From Spirochaetota bacterium (GTDB lineage: Bacteria; Spirochaetota; GWB1-36-13; JAKPDD01), in assembly GCA_029552945.1 (NCBI GenBank), contig JAKPDD010000043.1, positions 88,562-152,561 on the forward strand: 64,000 nucleotides of DNA, read 5' to 3'. Under the pieces are notes generated by a model. The model saw only the letters and a list, made by a program, of their open reading frames with translations. It did not search any database and was not told the origin of the DNA. Shown one piece after another: positions 9,638-19,307 of this stretch. A program made the translations under genes and the position numbers. Each line of letters starts with the position of its first letter. The stretch's first letter is position 1.

Positions 9638-10223
9638 AGATATTTTTATTTTTTTAAAATTTAATTTTTAATACTATAAACTAAAACTTGCATTTTAACC
9701 AATATATATCTTATCAATTATTTATATCCCAGAGTTTAATGGTTTTATCTAAAATTCAACATACTAATCTTACTATAAACAGGAATAATTATTACATAAG
9801 TGCTAGGTTTTATTTTTTTATCTTTTTCTTATTGGTATGGGTGGGCAATAAGAGTGATAGAAGTGGTATAGTTTAAAACTTTCACCAGAAGGTTAAGGAT
9901 GATGGATCTTTTTAATAAATAAATACAATTATTATATGAAACACATCTTTAAAAAAATAAAGTATTAATAAAAAAGGTTAAGTTCTTAATGGGGCTCTAT
10001 AATGACATTTATTGTTATGCAAGTGAGGAATTAGTCTTTTTTTTAAGAAAAATGTATGATAATAAGCCACACAAATACTGAAAATATTCAATATGAAATA
10101 GTCTATTATTTAAATAATTTCAGTTAGAATTAAAATATTTTTTTAAAGTTTTTTAAGTACTTTTTAATTTTTTTATTTATTTGTTATTATTTTAATTATT
10201 TATAGTTATAATAAGGAGTAATT
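9638..10223. other. 586-base intergenic region
   Basis: No convincing gene is present. A frame at 9953-10081 encodes a short segment ending KMYDNKPHKY, whose composition looks protein-like around 9989. It has no clear Shine-Dalgarno and could be a gene remnant. The rest is AT-rich with no strong hairpin. Confidence 0.4.
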
Positions 10224-11840
10224 GTGGCTAATAGTGGTTTAAGGAATAAAATTTTCAGAAACATTTTTATAATATTAGCAATTTTAATTATAATATTTAC
10301 AGTATTGGTTTCTATTTTAACTTACAGGGCAGGATTAGATAATACTTTTGCTATAATCAGGCAGAGAAATCTTGCAATGAAAAATTATATCCTATGGTAT
10401 TTTATACCTCTTAGAAATACTGTTGGTGTATTATCAGAAAATCCAAAATTAAAGAAAGGGATAAACATAACATTGTTAGAGAGAGAAGAGATACTTGAGT
10501 TGTATAGAGTTATTAAAATGATAATTCCAAATATAAATTATGTCTATTCAGGGTATAAAGAAAATAAGAGTCTTTTAATAAACGATTATATTCCACCATC
10601 TGGATTTGATCCTACTGTAAGACCATGGTATACTAAAGCTCTTGAATCTCATCCCTATCTTTCAGATGGTATTCCGTATCAGGAGATAAAGGATAAGAGT
10701 TGGCTTGTGTCTATTAGTAAAACAATAACAGATCGTAATGGTAAGATTATAGGGGTGATTTCTGTTGATGCATCTTTACAGAATATAGTTGACAAGATTA
10801 CTGTTGGTGATTCTAGCTTGAAAACTTCATATAGTTATATTACAAATAGGAATAATGTGATTATAGTCCATCGTGATGGTAGATTCTTAAATCGTATGTT
10901 AAAGGATGTTATAAATCCAGTACCTGATTTCAAACAGGAGGAGGGAGAATTTAGTTATGTTACTATTGATGGTGAAGACAAAATAGCTTATTATAATAAA
11001 ATAGATGAACTTGGATGGACTTTAATAACTGTAGTGAATAAAAATGAGGTTGTTTTACCATTAATTTTTAAAATAGTTTTAATTTTTATTGGCATTATTT
11101 CGGTAGCTATAATATTAGGGATTTTAATAAATAATTTTTTAGTAAAGGACTTATCATCTTCTATTGTAAGCAAAGATCACTCGTTAGACTATTCTTTAAA
11201 TAAAGAAAAACAGACTCAATATATAAATACTGAAATGAAGATAATTACTAATAAAATTCAGGATGTCCTTAACGAAGAATTATACAGTAAAAATCAGCAA
11301 CTTATCGACATGAATGATAAACTGGAACTTGCTTCTATTACAGATAATCTTACGGGTTTATATGACAGGAAAAAAATTATGAAGGAAATTGAAAGAGAAA
11401 GGCTTATCTTAGAAAAGAGAGATAATTATGATGTTTCAATACTTATGCTTGATATAGATGATTTTAAAGATATAAACGATAAATATGGTTTTCTGGAAGG
11501 TGATTTGGTTCTAAAAAAACTTGCAAATTTTGTTAGGTCTTTAATAAGACCGACAGATATTTTTGGAAGATGGGAAGGAGGAAAGTTTGTTCTTATCTTG
11601 CCCGAAACTGATTTGACTTATGCTTCTATTATTGCTGAAAATTTAAGAATTTTTTTAGGTAAACATTTAATAGTAAATGATAAAAACCTAACTATAAGTA
11701 TTGGTGCTGTACAGTTAAAAAGTGATAAAAGTTTTGATAATATTATAAAAGACGTAGAGAGTATGCTTTATAAAGCTAAAAAGGCTGGTAAAAACAGAGT
11801 GGAATATCTAAAAGATGATGGGAATAATTCTAAATTTTAA
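10224..11840 (+). CDS. membrane Cache-GGDEF protein with degenerate cyclase motif
   Basis: Membrane helices (about 10-35 and 275-300) flank a periplasmic double-Cache sensor region (about 40-270, with PTVRPWYTKA and WLVSISKTITD). A GGDEF domain follows (about 370-530). DIDDFKDINDKYG and the inhibitory I-site RPTD (442-445) are kept. The signature GG(D/E)EF is replaced by EGGKF (451-455), removing the metal and catalytic acidic residues. It is therefore probably not a diguanylate cyclase and more likely a c-di-GMP receptor through the I-site. The start is GTG, with AAGGAG at 10213-10218 and MANSGLRNK following. It is monocistronic by position. Confidence 0.9.
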   Translation: MANSGLRNKIFRNIFIILAILIIIFTVLVSILTYRAGLDNTFAIIRQRNLAMKNYILWYFIPLRNTVGVLSENPKLKKGINITLLEREEILELYRVIKMIIPNINYVYSGYKENKSLLINDYIPPSGFDPTVRPWYTKALESHPYLSDGIPYQEIKDKSWLVSISKTITDRNGKIIGVISVDASLQNIVDKITVGDSSLKTSYSYITNRNNVIIVHRDGRFLNRMLKDVINPVPDFKQEEGEFSYVTIDGEDKIAYYNKIDELGWTLITVVNKNEVVLPLIFKIVLIFIGIISVAIILGILINNFLVKDLSSSIVSKDHSLDYSLNKEKQTQYINTEMKIITNKIQDVLNEELYSKNQQLIDMNDKLELASITDNLTGLYDRKKIMKEIERERLILEKRDNYDVSILMLDIDDFKDINDKYGFLEGDLVLKKLANFVRSLIRPTDIFGRWEGGKFVLILPETDLTYASIIAENLRIFLGKHLIVNDKNLTISIGAVQLKSDKSFDNIIKDVESMLYKAKKAGKNRVEYLKDDGNNSKF

Positions 11841-12229
11841 GTATTAATATTTAATAGGGAGCCTGTTATTTTTATACTTTTTATAACTTGATAATTGTGA
11901 TTTATTTTAGAATTATTTGTCTTAGTTGATATAAATATTGTTTAGAACTTAAAAATATTTTTTTGATTAATTTTGTTACTATTCAATTTTTTTAGAAAAT
12001 TTTATTTATAAAAAATTTTAATATTAACAAGTTTTTTAATTTTTGCTTTATTATTAGTAATTAATTTTATGTGACTGTTTAATAATTTACGTATTCTAGT
12101 GTCTTTTTTATGAATGTTATAAAATCATAAAGTTTATGGAAATAAAAAACTATTGACATTAAAGTAAAAATGGTTATATATATTTTTATATAGAGTAGAA
12201 ACTAAACTATAAAATTAAGGTGGTTAAAA
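11841..12229. other. 389-base intergenic region upstream of rpoN
   Basis: This AT-rich sequence holds no open frame of note. Apart from the rpoN promoter at its 3' end, nothing is recognised. Confidence 0.5.
12153..12180 (+). promoter_or_regulatory. sigma-70-type promoter of rpoN
   Basis: TTGACA (12153-12158) is followed after 16 bases by TATATA (12175-12180). This leaves a roughly 45-base leader before the GTG start of rpoN. Confidence 0.5.
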
Positions 12230-13714
12230 GTGAGAAATGGTACATTTATAAAACAGACTCAAAGACAGATATTAGCACCGTTAATTCAACAAAATATTCA
12301 GATATTACTAATGAATACAACTGACCTTATACAGGAAATAAATAGAAAAATTGAAGAAAATCCATTTCTTGAGATAGAAAATGATATAAATGATAATAAA
12401 GTAAGAGATAAGGTTAATAAGGCAAAAGAGATTATAAAGAATAGGGATGAATATTTAGAAAACCTTGTTATAAAAGATATATATGAGGATACTAATGATT
12501 TTTATTTTGATAAGAGGTCTTATGAAGATTCAACCAGCGATACAAAACAATTTTTTCTAACTAATGCAATATACAATAAAGAGACTCTCTATGATGATCT
12601 TAAAAAACAGATAAGCCTTCTTGATCTTGATAATGAGGAGAAGAAGATAGCAGATATTATAATATCATCACTTAATAATCATGGACTTCTTGTTACAAGT
12701 GTTGAAGAGATAGCAAAATATTTGGAGACAAGTGTTGCTAAGGTTGAAAATGTTCTTAAGAAGATTCAGAATCTTGACCCACCGGGGATAGGTTCAAGGT
12801 CAATTAGTGAATATGTTCTTACGCAATTAGAAAAAAAGTTTTCAAAAGAATCTGAGCTTTATAAAATAGCTTACGAATATTTCAGAGTCTTTCAAGAGAT
12901 AGAAAACTCATTTTCAAAAAAAAGTGATAGTGATGAAAATATTGCTGATATTATAAAGAAAAAGACAGTAGATGAGATTTCGGTAAGGTTAGGTTATCCA
13001 AAAAATTATATAATATCATGTCTAAAAAAAATAGAGAAAGAGGTTGATTCTTTACCAGAAATAAGTAATGAAGGAAATGCTGTTTATATAATACCTGATA
13101 TAATAGTAAGTATAAATAAAAAAGATATGAGTCTTGAACTTAAAGTATTTGATGAGTATTTACCAAGAATAAAACTTAATTCAGATTATAAACAGGCTAT
13201 AAAAAAGAAGAGGGGGGAAGATGTAAATGATGAAATAAAAGAGTTAAAAGAAAAATATCAGGAAGCAAAAATTTTTATAAACTCTTTACAGAGAAGAACG
13301 TCAACACTTTATGAACTTGCATCAAAACTTGCTGAAATACAGAAAGAGTTTTTCTTTTATGGCCCTTCACATATAAAACCACTTACTGTAAAAGAGATGG
13401 CTGAAATTTTAAGGGTAAACGATTCAACAGTGAGCAGGATAATAAATAATAAATATATATTAACTCCATTTGGTATATATCCTCTGAAATACCTTTTTTC
13501 TCATAAAGTTGATTCATCTTACGGGGAAGTATCAGCAAAAAAAGTTTATGAAATGATAAAAAAGATTATAGAAAATGAGGGCAATAATTCAAAATTGAGT
13601 GATGTAAAGATCCAGCAGATATTAAATAGTCAGGGGATAAAAATATCAAGGAGAACTGTTGCTAAGTATAGACAAAAATTAAATATAAAGTCTTCTTTTC
13701 AAAGAAAATCTTAA
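12230..13714 (+). CDS. rpoN: RNA polymerase sigma-54 factor
   Basis: This 494-residue protein has the region I activator-interacting segment (QTQRQILAPLIQQNIQILLM) with the usual Gln/Leu pattern. A core-binding domain follows (about 100-330), then a DNA-binding part with a helix-turn-helix (VKEMAEILRVNDSTVSRIINN). The RpoN box is SRRTVAKYRQKL near the C terminus and recognises the -24 element. The start is GTG at 12230, seven bases after AAGGTGG; no ATG fits the conserved N terminus. It is followed 11 bases later by hpf, the same pairing known in proteobacteria. No sigma-54 activator (AAA+) gene is in the window. Confidence 0.96.
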   Translation: MRNGTFIKQTQRQILAPLIQQNIQILLMNTTDLIQEINRKIEENPFLEIENDINDNKVRDKVNKAKEIIKNRDEYLENLVIKDIYEDTNDFYFDKRSYEDSTSDTKQFFLTNAIYNKETLYDDLKKQISLLDLDNEEKKIADIIISSLNNHGLLVTSVEEIAKYLETSVAKVENVLKKIQNLDPPGIGSRSISEYVLTQLEKKFSKESELYKIAYEYFRVFQEIENSFSKKSDSDENIADIIKKKTVDEISVRLGYPKNYIISCLKKIEKEVDSLPEISNEGNAVYIIPDIIVSINKKDMSLELKVFDEYLPRIKLNSDYKQAIKKKRGEDVNDEIKELKEKYQEAKIFINSLQRRTSTLYELASKLAEIQKEFFFYGPSHIKPLTVKEMAEILRVNDSTVSRIINNKYILTPFGIYPLKYLFSHKVDSSYGEVSAKKVYEMIKKIIENEGNNSKLSDVKIQQILNSQGIKISRRTVAKYRQKLNIKSSFQRKS

Positions 13715-13725
13715 GGGGGTTTAAA

Positions 13726-14511
13726 ATGCAACTACAAATTAGTGGAAAAAATATTAAAGTGACTGATGCTTTAAGGTCGTATGTGGAAAAAAAGATGGAG
13801 AGAATAAAGTTTTATTTTCCACATTTAATTGATGTACATGTTGTTATGGAAGTGGAAAAAATAATACATAAGGTAGAAATAACAGTAAAGTCTGATGGAA
13901 AAATATTTCATTCAGAATATAAAGACCAGGATATGTACAGTGCTATAGATAATTTGATTGATAGACTTGAAAAACAGGTTGTAAGATATAAGAATAAACT
14001 TCAGGACTTTGAATCAAAAAGAGTAACTCAATTAGAAGAAAAACAGAAGGAAAAACAGATTAAATTTACAAAAGTAAGAGAGGTTTTTTTAAAACCAATG
14101 TCAGATGATGAGGCTATATTACAATTGGCAAGTTCAGACTTTAGGTTTGCAATATATAAAAGTACACCACCTTTAACAGAGGATCAATATAACAATATAG
14201 ATACTTTAAAAATAGATTATTTAAACTCTATAGTTGTTAAAGATGAGAATAGTCCTAATAGTTTTTCAATAATAAAAGGTAATAATGGTAAATGGGAAAA
14301 AATATCAGTAGTTTTAAACAAAAATAATATAAAAAAAGGTGATAAAAAAGATAAGGTTGTTATAAAAGAGGAAGATCTAACAGATGCTGTTAATGAACTT
14401 ATTAACTCTGATAAGAATTATCATATATTCTATGAATCAGAGTCAAAGTCTTTAAATATTATTTATAAAAGAAAGGATGGTAACCTCGGTATAATAACGG
14501 GAAAAGTTTAA
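13726..14511 (+). CDS. hpf: long-form ribosome hibernation-promoting factor with enlarged C terminus
   Basis: Residues 1-105 form the HPF/YfiA ribosome-binding domain (QISGKNIKVTDALRSYVEKK). After a charged linker, KPMSDDEAILQL starts a region like the dimerisation domain of long HPF. A second, similar unit follows, DLTDAVNELI to IIYKRKDGNLGII. The second unit carries the canonical end of the dimerisation domain. Total length is 261 residues, against about 170-190 for usual long HPFs, so the C-terminal domain appears duplicated. The gene follows rpoN by 11 bases with AAGGGGG as Shine-Dalgarno. Its stop overlaps the stop of the converging fecCD-like gene. Confidence 0.88.
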   Translation: MQLQISGKNIKVTDALRSYVEKKMERIKFYFPHLIDVHVVMEVEKIIHKVEITVKSDGKIFHSEYKDQDMYSAIDNLIDRLEKQVVRYKNKLQDFESKRVTQLEEKQKEKQIKFTKVREVFLKPMSDDEAILQLASSDFRFAIYKSTPPLTEDQYNNIDTLKIDYLNSIVVKDENSPNSFSIIKGNNGKWEKISVVLNKNNIKKGDKKDKVVIKEEDLTDAVNELINSDKNYHIFYESESKSLNIIYKRKDGNLGIITGKV

Positions 14512-15404
14512 TAGAAAGACTTTTTTATACTGACTAATACAAGTGGTAGGCATACTATTCCTGTTAGTATGCCTATTGGCAGTTCTTCAAAAATAAGGAG
14601 GTTTTTGCTAATAAAATCCAGAAGAACGAGAACTGATCCGCTTGCAATAAGCGAAAAAAAAGTATAAATCATATTTGATTTAAATATTATTCTTATAATA
14701 TTTGATACTACAAGTCCAAAAAATGGTACAGGGCCTACAAATGTTGATAAGAAACTTATAAAAATTCCAATTATAAAGACCATAAAAGTAATCTGAGTTT
14801 TAAAATTTTTTCCTAATATTTCTTCATACACTGGTGAAATGCTTATAAGTATAATTTTTGGTAAATAAAAGTAAAAACTTATTATTAAAAATATATACAT
14901 TATTATTAATGTGATTATTTCACACCATGAATAGAATGAAAAACTGCCAAAGATCCATCTTGATAGTACTTGTGATGACTTAAAAGAGGTGATATAATTT
15001 ATAAAAGATATACCACTCCCAAAAAATATACTCAGGGAAATGCCAATTAAAACAAAAGAGTTAGAGCCCAATCTTTTTCTAATAAATATGACAAGTAAGG
15101 TAGTGATTGATATTCCGCCTATTATACTAAAAAAGAGCGGATTTAAGTCAAGAATATATGCAATAGATGCAAAAAAAGCTACTCCTGAACTTATTCCAAG
15201 TGTATATTCTGATGCAAGGGGTGTTCTTGTTAAAGATTGTAATATAAATGATATTATAGATATACCAGAACCAACCAGGAATACAAATATAACTCGTGTA
15301 AGTCTTAGTTTATATATTAATAAACTTGATGCTGGATATAAAATATATATCAAAAACAGTATTAGACTAATAAAAAAAAGTAATAGTAAGTTAAATCTTC
15401 TCAA
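14508..15404 (-). CDS. FecCD/BtuC-family ABC transporter permease
   Basis: This 298-residue protein has about nine hydrophobic segments. It carries the FecCD signatures RLTRVIFVFLVGSG, QSLTRTPLASEYTLGISSG and FVGPVPFFGLVVSNI. The family imports ferric siderophores, haem or cobalamin through the inner membrane. It is slightly short compared with the usual 320-340, mainly at the N terminus. The start is TTG at 15404, overlapping the argF stop by four bases, and no clear Shine-Dalgarno is seen, so translation is probably coupled. The cognate binding protein and ATPase are not in the window, and pairing with argF is unusual. The substrate cannot be assigned. Confidence 0.85.
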   Translation of the reverse strand: MRRFNLLLLFFISLILFLIYILYPASSLLIYKLRLTRVIFVFLVGSGISIISFILQSLTRTPLASEYTLGISSGVAFFASIAYILDLNPLFFSIIGGISITTLLVIFIRKRLGSNSFVLIGISLSIFFGSGISFINYITSFKSSQVLSRWIFGSFSFYSWCEIITLIIMYIFLIISFYFYLPKIILISISPVYEEILGKNFKTQITFMVFIIGIFISFLSTFVGPVPFFGLVVSNIIRIIFKSNMIYTFFSLIASGSVLVLLDFISKNLLIFEELPIGILTGIVCLPLVLVSIKKSFY

Positions 15405-16336
15405 GATAGGAGTTTTATCATTATTGCTTTTTGTACATGTAGTCTGTTTTCAGCTTCGTCAAAAACTCTTGAATGAGGGCCATCCATAACCTCATCTGTT
15501 ATCTCCATGCCTCTATTTGCAGGCAAGCAGTGTAATACTATAACATCAGTCTTTGCAACTTTTATGACATCTCTGTCTATCCTATAATTTTTAAATACTT
15601 TTATTCTTTCTTCTGATTCAGATTCCTGTCCCATACTTACCCATACGTCGGTGTATAATACATCAGCATCTTTTGCAAGTTCAATATGGTCATTTCCCAT
15701 TATTATTTTTGCACCACTCTTTTTTGCATTTTCTTCTGCTATTTCTATTATCTGTTTTGGTATTTCATATCCTTTTGGTGTAGCAATCCTTATTTCGTTA
15801 CCCATCATTGATGATAGTAAAAGGAGAGAAGATGCTACATTATTACCATCTCCAATAAATGTTAATTTAAGATTTGATGGATTATTTACAAACTGGGGCT
15901 TATTTTCAAATATAGTAAAAAAGTCTGCTAAAGCCTGACATGGGTGTAATAAATCAGTAAGCCCGTTTATTACTGGCACATCTGCTGAGTTTGCAAGTTC
16001 AACAACTTCTTCGTGTTTATATGTTCTTATAACTATACCATTAACGTACCTTGATAATACTTTAGCTGTATCATATATTGTTTCACCTTTATTAAGTTGT
16101 ATATCATTTTTATTAAGATAGATAGCTGATCCACCTAATTGTCTTATACCAACTTCAAAAGATACTCTTGTTCTTGTTGATGTTTTGGAAAATATCATAG
16201 CTATTATTTTGTTCTTAAGATATTTTTTATATATACCTTTCCTTATTTGTTTTTTTAGTTTATGTGTAAATTCAAATAATTTCCATATCTCATCTATAGA
16301 AAAGTCTGTAACAGACAAAAAGTCTCTTTTTTTCAT
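15401..16336 (-). CDS. argF: ornithine carbamoyltransferase
   Basis: This enzyme makes citrulline from ornithine and carbamoyl phosphate in arginine synthesis, or works in reverse in arginine deiminase catabolism. The 311 residues have the carbamoyl-phosphate motif SKTSTRTRVSFE, the HPCQALADF segment, DVWVSMGQE and the ornithine-binding HCLPANRG loop. All key residues are intact. The ATG is preceded by AGGAG. No other arg genes are nearby, so the anabolic or catabolic direction cannot be decided. It overlaps the downstream permease gene by four bases. Confidence 0.95.
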   Translation of the reverse strand: MKKRDFLSVTDFSIDEIWKLFEFTHKLKKQIRKGIYKKYLKNKIIAMIFSKTSTRTRVSFEVGIRQLGGSAIYLNKNDIQLNKGETIYDTAKVLSRYVNGIVIRTYKHEEVVELANSADVPVINGLTDLLHPCQALADFFTIFENKPQFVNNPSNLKLTFIGDGNNVASSLLLLSSMMGNEIRIATPKGYEIPKQIIEIAEENAKKSGAKIIMGNDHIELAKDADVLYTDVWVSMGQESESEERIKVFKNYRIDRDVIKVAKTDVIVLHCLPANRGMEITDEVMDGPHSRVFDEAENRLHVQKAIMIKLLS

Positions 16337-16449
16337 AATTTTCTCCTGAAAAGTGAAATAAAGATTATAAAATTAATAATTCAATTTTAAAATTAAAAAT
16401 TATTTAATTTTTAATAAAAAAAGTATAAAAAATATTCTATAAAATCTTT

Positions 16450-16980
16450 TTACTCACCTCCAAGGTCTTTATAGAGTTTTTTAACTTTTTCTATAAAATC
16501 GACTTCGTATAACTGAATTTCTCTTGATGTTAATATAGACTTTAGTATAAATCTTGCTTGATTTTTAGCGTTTATATTATCAGTTAAGGAATAAATATAA
16601 CTTAAAAAATAACCTGCTTCATAATCCTTTGGTTTTATTTTTAAAAGTTCTTTTAATGCTTTTATAGCTTCAACATCGTCCTTAAGATAGTAAAAACTAA
16701 GAGCAAGATTATAGTAATAGTCTGGATCTTTTTTGATACTTAGGGATTTTTGAAAATAGATTATGGCATTTTTGTAATCCTTATTGTCAAAATATATACA
16801 ACCAAGGTTGTAGTATGCAATATCATTTTTAGGATTTGTCTCTATTGCTTTAAGATATAAAGCTATCTCTTCTTTTGAGTTGTTATTTAAAGATATTGCT
16901 TTATTTATCATATCTTTATCATTGGCATTTATATTGATAATTATTGAAACTAAAAAAAGTTTAAAAATTAATTTTTTCAT
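16450..16980 (-). CDS. exported TPR protein
   Basis: An N-terminal signal peptide (MKKLIFKLFLVSIIININA) is followed by at least three tetratricopeptide repeats (for example NDIAYYNLGCIYFDNKDYKN and PDYYYNLALSFYYLKDDVEA). The mature protein of about 155 residues is probably periplasmic and acts as a protein-binding scaffold. Partners are unknown. It is transcribed away from the lipoprotein pair that starts at 17072, leaving a 91-base divergent promoter region. Confidence 0.8.
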   Translation of the reverse strand: MKKLIFKLFLVSIIININANDKDMINKAISLNNNSKEEIALYLKAIETNPKNDIAYYNLGCIYFDNKDYKNAIIYFQKSLSIKKDPDYYYNLALSFYYLKDDVEAIKALKELLKIKPKDYEAGYFLSYIYSLTDNINAKNQARFILKSILTSREIQLYEVDFIEKVKKLYKDLGGE

Positions 16981-17071
16981 TGTAATGCCTTAGATTTTTG
17001 TTACTATTTTTTATGTTTTATTAAATTTAATTTAATTTTCCTGGATTTATATCTTTTATAGGGAGGTTAAT

Positions 17072-17593
17072 GTGAAAAAGTATTTTTTTATATTTATTCT
17101 ATTTATATTTGTTTTTTCATGTTCTAAAAATCAAGATAAAAAAGAGGCTAATGAAAAAACACATGAAAAAAAGGTTGATTCTAATGAGATTGTTTATACA
17201 CCAAAAATAAAAATAGAAAAAATAAATAAGTTGAACGTTGAAAACTTTGTTAAAATATATATTTCAAGAATGGAACAGGAAATATTGTGGATATTGAAAA
17301 TGAGGGAAAAGTCTAAGGGAAAGGATCTTATTGAATCTGATCAGGAATCGGGTGATAATGAAATGTTTATGAAACAGAAAAAAGAGTTTGAAGATAATTT
17401 CTTTAAGAGTTGGGGTATAACTCAAACTGAGTTTGAGAGTTTTGCTAACTCTAACGATGAAAAAATAAGTGAATATATAAATAAAAATCATGATCTTCAG
17501 GTGATAATTGATGAGATACAGAAAATAAATGAAAAACTTTATAATCCTGAAGATATGGATGATGAATTAATGACCAATGAAAATAATGAATAA
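17072..17593 (+). CDS. predicted lipoprotein
   Basis: The start is GTG with GGGAGG six bases upstream. The signal peptide ends in a lipobox-like FVFSC with Cys near residue 17, followed by a charged, helical, Lys/Glu-rich body of 173 residues. No domain is recognised. It lies nine bases before another predicted lipoprotein gene, so the two are likely co-expressed and may act together in the envelope. Confidence 0.7.
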   Translation: MKKYFFIFILFIFVFSCSKNQDKKEANEKTHEKKVDSNEIVYTPKIKIEKINKLNVENFVKIYISRMEQEILWILKMREKSKGKDLIESDQESGDNEMFMKQKKEFEDNFFKSWGITQTEFESFANSNDEKISEYINKNHDLQVIIDEIQKINEKLYNPEDMDDELMTNENNE

Positions 17594-17602
17594 ATTTTTA
17601 TA

Positions 17603-18253
17603 ATGAAATTTTATCATTTTTTTTTAAATATTTTTTTTACTTTAATTTTAGTTTCCTGTTTTTCTGATAGGTTAGTAAAGACAGATGAAAGTTATAATTT
17701 TTACATTATAAATGGTTATGTTTCATCAAGGAAAGATTCAGTTTCTCTTGATATATTTATAGAAGTTGATAGGATAGCTAAAGTTTACAAGATAGAATGC
17801 TATGATACTCTACTTGGTAAAAAAAGATTTATAATTATTATACAGAATGATATTTGGGAAGTTATTGATGAAAAAGGTCATAAATATAGAATAGATCTGA
17901 ATGATCCTATATTTGATATTTTACCTGATCCCTCTATTTTTAATTATATATCTTTTTTTTATGGGAAAACACCCTATTTAATAAATCCTGATAAGGTTGA
18001 AGAAAAGAATAATGAGAAAATATATTATAGAGGTGATTATATTCAAAAATTATATTTTTCAGATAAAAAACTTGAATATTTTGAGATATATAGAGGTGAA
18101 AAAAAGTTTTTTAAGTTTGAATATAAGGGATATATAGAGATAATAAATGATAAAGAGAGTATGATTTTCCCAAAATTACTATATATTTATGATTATAAGA
18201 ACTTTAAGAAAATAGAATGGTGGTTTGATAGTGTAAAATTTGGTTCTAAATAA
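17603..18253 (+). CDS. predicted lipoprotein, outer-membrane LolA/LolB-like style
   Basis: This 216-residue protein has a signal peptide and a lipobox (TLILVSC, Cys near residue 19). The mature part is rich in beta strands, with alternating aromatic residues (RFIIIIQNDIWEVI, KLEYFEIYRGEKKFFKFEY). That is loosely like the LolA/LolB/DUF4292 half-barrel fold that carries lipoproteins. This similarity is only stylistic. It is immediately downstream of another lipoprotein gene. Confidence 0.65.
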   Translation: MKFYHFFLNIFFTLILVSCFSDRLVKTDESYNFYIINGYVSSRKDSVSLDIFIEVDRIAKVYKIECYDTLLGKKRFIIIIQNDIWEVIDEKGHKYRIDLNDPIFDILPDPSIFNYISFFYGKTPYLINPDKVEEKNNEKIYYRGDYIQKLYFSDKKLEYFEIYRGEKKFFKFEYKGYIEIINDKESMIFPKLLYIYDYKNFKKIEWWFDSVKFGSK

Positions 18254-18298
18254 GTTTTTTTTTATAAATTTTCAAAAAAAAATTTAAGGAGAAATAAA

Positions 18299-19168
18299 AT
18301 GGAAGCTATAATGAATATAGAACTTCCTTTAAAACTTTTACATAAAGGTAAAGTAAGGAATATGTATGAAATTGATTCTGAAACTCTATTATTGGTTGCA
18401 ACAGATAGAGTGTCAGCTTTTGACAGGGTTTTTCCTAATGGTATACCGGGTAAAGGTAAAATACTTACTCAAATATCGAATAAATGGTTTAAAATAATAA
18501 ATTATCCTAATCATATTATAGAAACTGATATTGAAAACTTTCCTGAGCCACTTAATAAGTATTTTGAACTTGAGGATAGGACTGTTATTGTAAAGAAAGC
18601 TAAGAGAATAGATATAGAATGTGTTGTAAGAGGATTTATAATAGGTAGTGGCTGGAAAGAATATAAAGAGAGTGGGAGTGTTTGTGGAATTAAACTTCCT
18701 AAGGGTCTTAAAATGGCATCAAAGCTTTCTGAACCTATATTTACACCAGCATTTAAAAATGATAAAGGGCACGATGAAAATATAACTTTTGAAAGAATGG
18801 TTGATATAACAGGCTATGAAATTGCTAATAAGTTAAAAGATATATCTATTGATATATACACTAAAGCGTATAATATACTTTATGATAAAGGGATAATCCT
18901 TGCTGATACAAAGTTTGAGTTTGGAATATATAATGGTGAAATAATATTAATAGATGAGATACTAACACCGGATTCATCAAGGTTCTGGGTAAAAGAGTTT
19001 TATAAGGAGGGAGAATCTCCTGTAAGTTATGATAAGCAGTTTATAAGAGATTATTGTATATCTATCGGGTGGGAGGGAGATACTGATGCACCGTCACTCC
19101 CGGATGAGATAGTAAAAAAAACACTTGAAAAGTATAACGAGATATACTCAATAATAAGTTCTATATAA
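18299..19168 (+). CDS. purC: phosphoribosylaminoimidazole-succinocarboxamide synthase
   Basis: PurC joins CAIR and aspartate with ATP to give SAICAR in purine synthesis. The 289 residues contain the N-terminal KLLHKGKVRNMYE, TDRVSAFDRV, the IECVVRGFIIGSGWKEY segment and ILIDEILTPDSSRFW, all family hallmarks. This longer form matches the eukaryote/Bacteroidetes-like PurC branch. Shine-Dalgarno AAGGAG precedes the ATG at 18299; a second ATG lies four codons later. purA is at 53.5 kb, so the pur genes are dispersed. Confidence 0.95.
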   Translation: MEAIMNIELPLKLLHKGKVRNMYEIDSETLLLVATDRVSAFDRVFPNGIPGKGKILTQISNKWFKIINYPNHIIETDIENFPEPLNKYFELEDRTVIVKKAKRIDIECVVRGFIIGSGWKEYKESGSVCGIKLPKGLKMASKLSEPIFTPAFKNDKGHDENITFERMVDITGYEIANKLKDISIDIYTKAYNILYDKGIILADTKFEFGIYNGEIILIDEILTPDSSRFWVKEFYKEGESPVSYDKQFIRDYCISIGWEGDTDAPSLPDEIVKKTLEKYNEIYSIISSI

Positions 19169-19201
19169 TTATTTATTTAAAAATTAAAATGGAGGGGGAC
19201 C

Positions 19202-19303
19202 ATGTTCAGTTTATGGATAAGATTTTTGAAAAACTTTTACCTTATTTTTGAAAATAACTATAAAAACTTTAAAGTCGATAAAAATAAGATAAAATATTTA
19301 TAA
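19202..19303 (+). CDS. possible 33-aa small protein downstream of purC
   Basis: An ATG at 19202 follows a strong Shine-Dalgarno (GGAGGGGG, 19191-19198) and opens a 33-codon frame. It starts MFSLWIRFLKNFYLIF, giving an amphipathic or membrane-associating segment followed by a basic tail. Its stop is five bases before a terminator hairpin. The position between purC and the terminator, with a ribosome-binding site stronger than most here, argues for translation. It matches no family I know. Confidence 0.4.
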   Translation: MFSLWIRFLKNFYLIFENNYKNFKVDKNKIKYL

Positions 19304-19307
19304 TCTT

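Noticed and set aside
9688..9876. 62-codon frame in the 9.6-10.2 kb gap
   Set aside because: It starts with TTG without a Shine-Dalgarno and has an irregular hydrophobic composition.
10207..10212. TATAAT before the Cache-GGDEF gene
   Set aside because: It abuts the AAGGAG ribosome-binding site, so transcription would start inside or after it; probably chance in AT-rich DNA.
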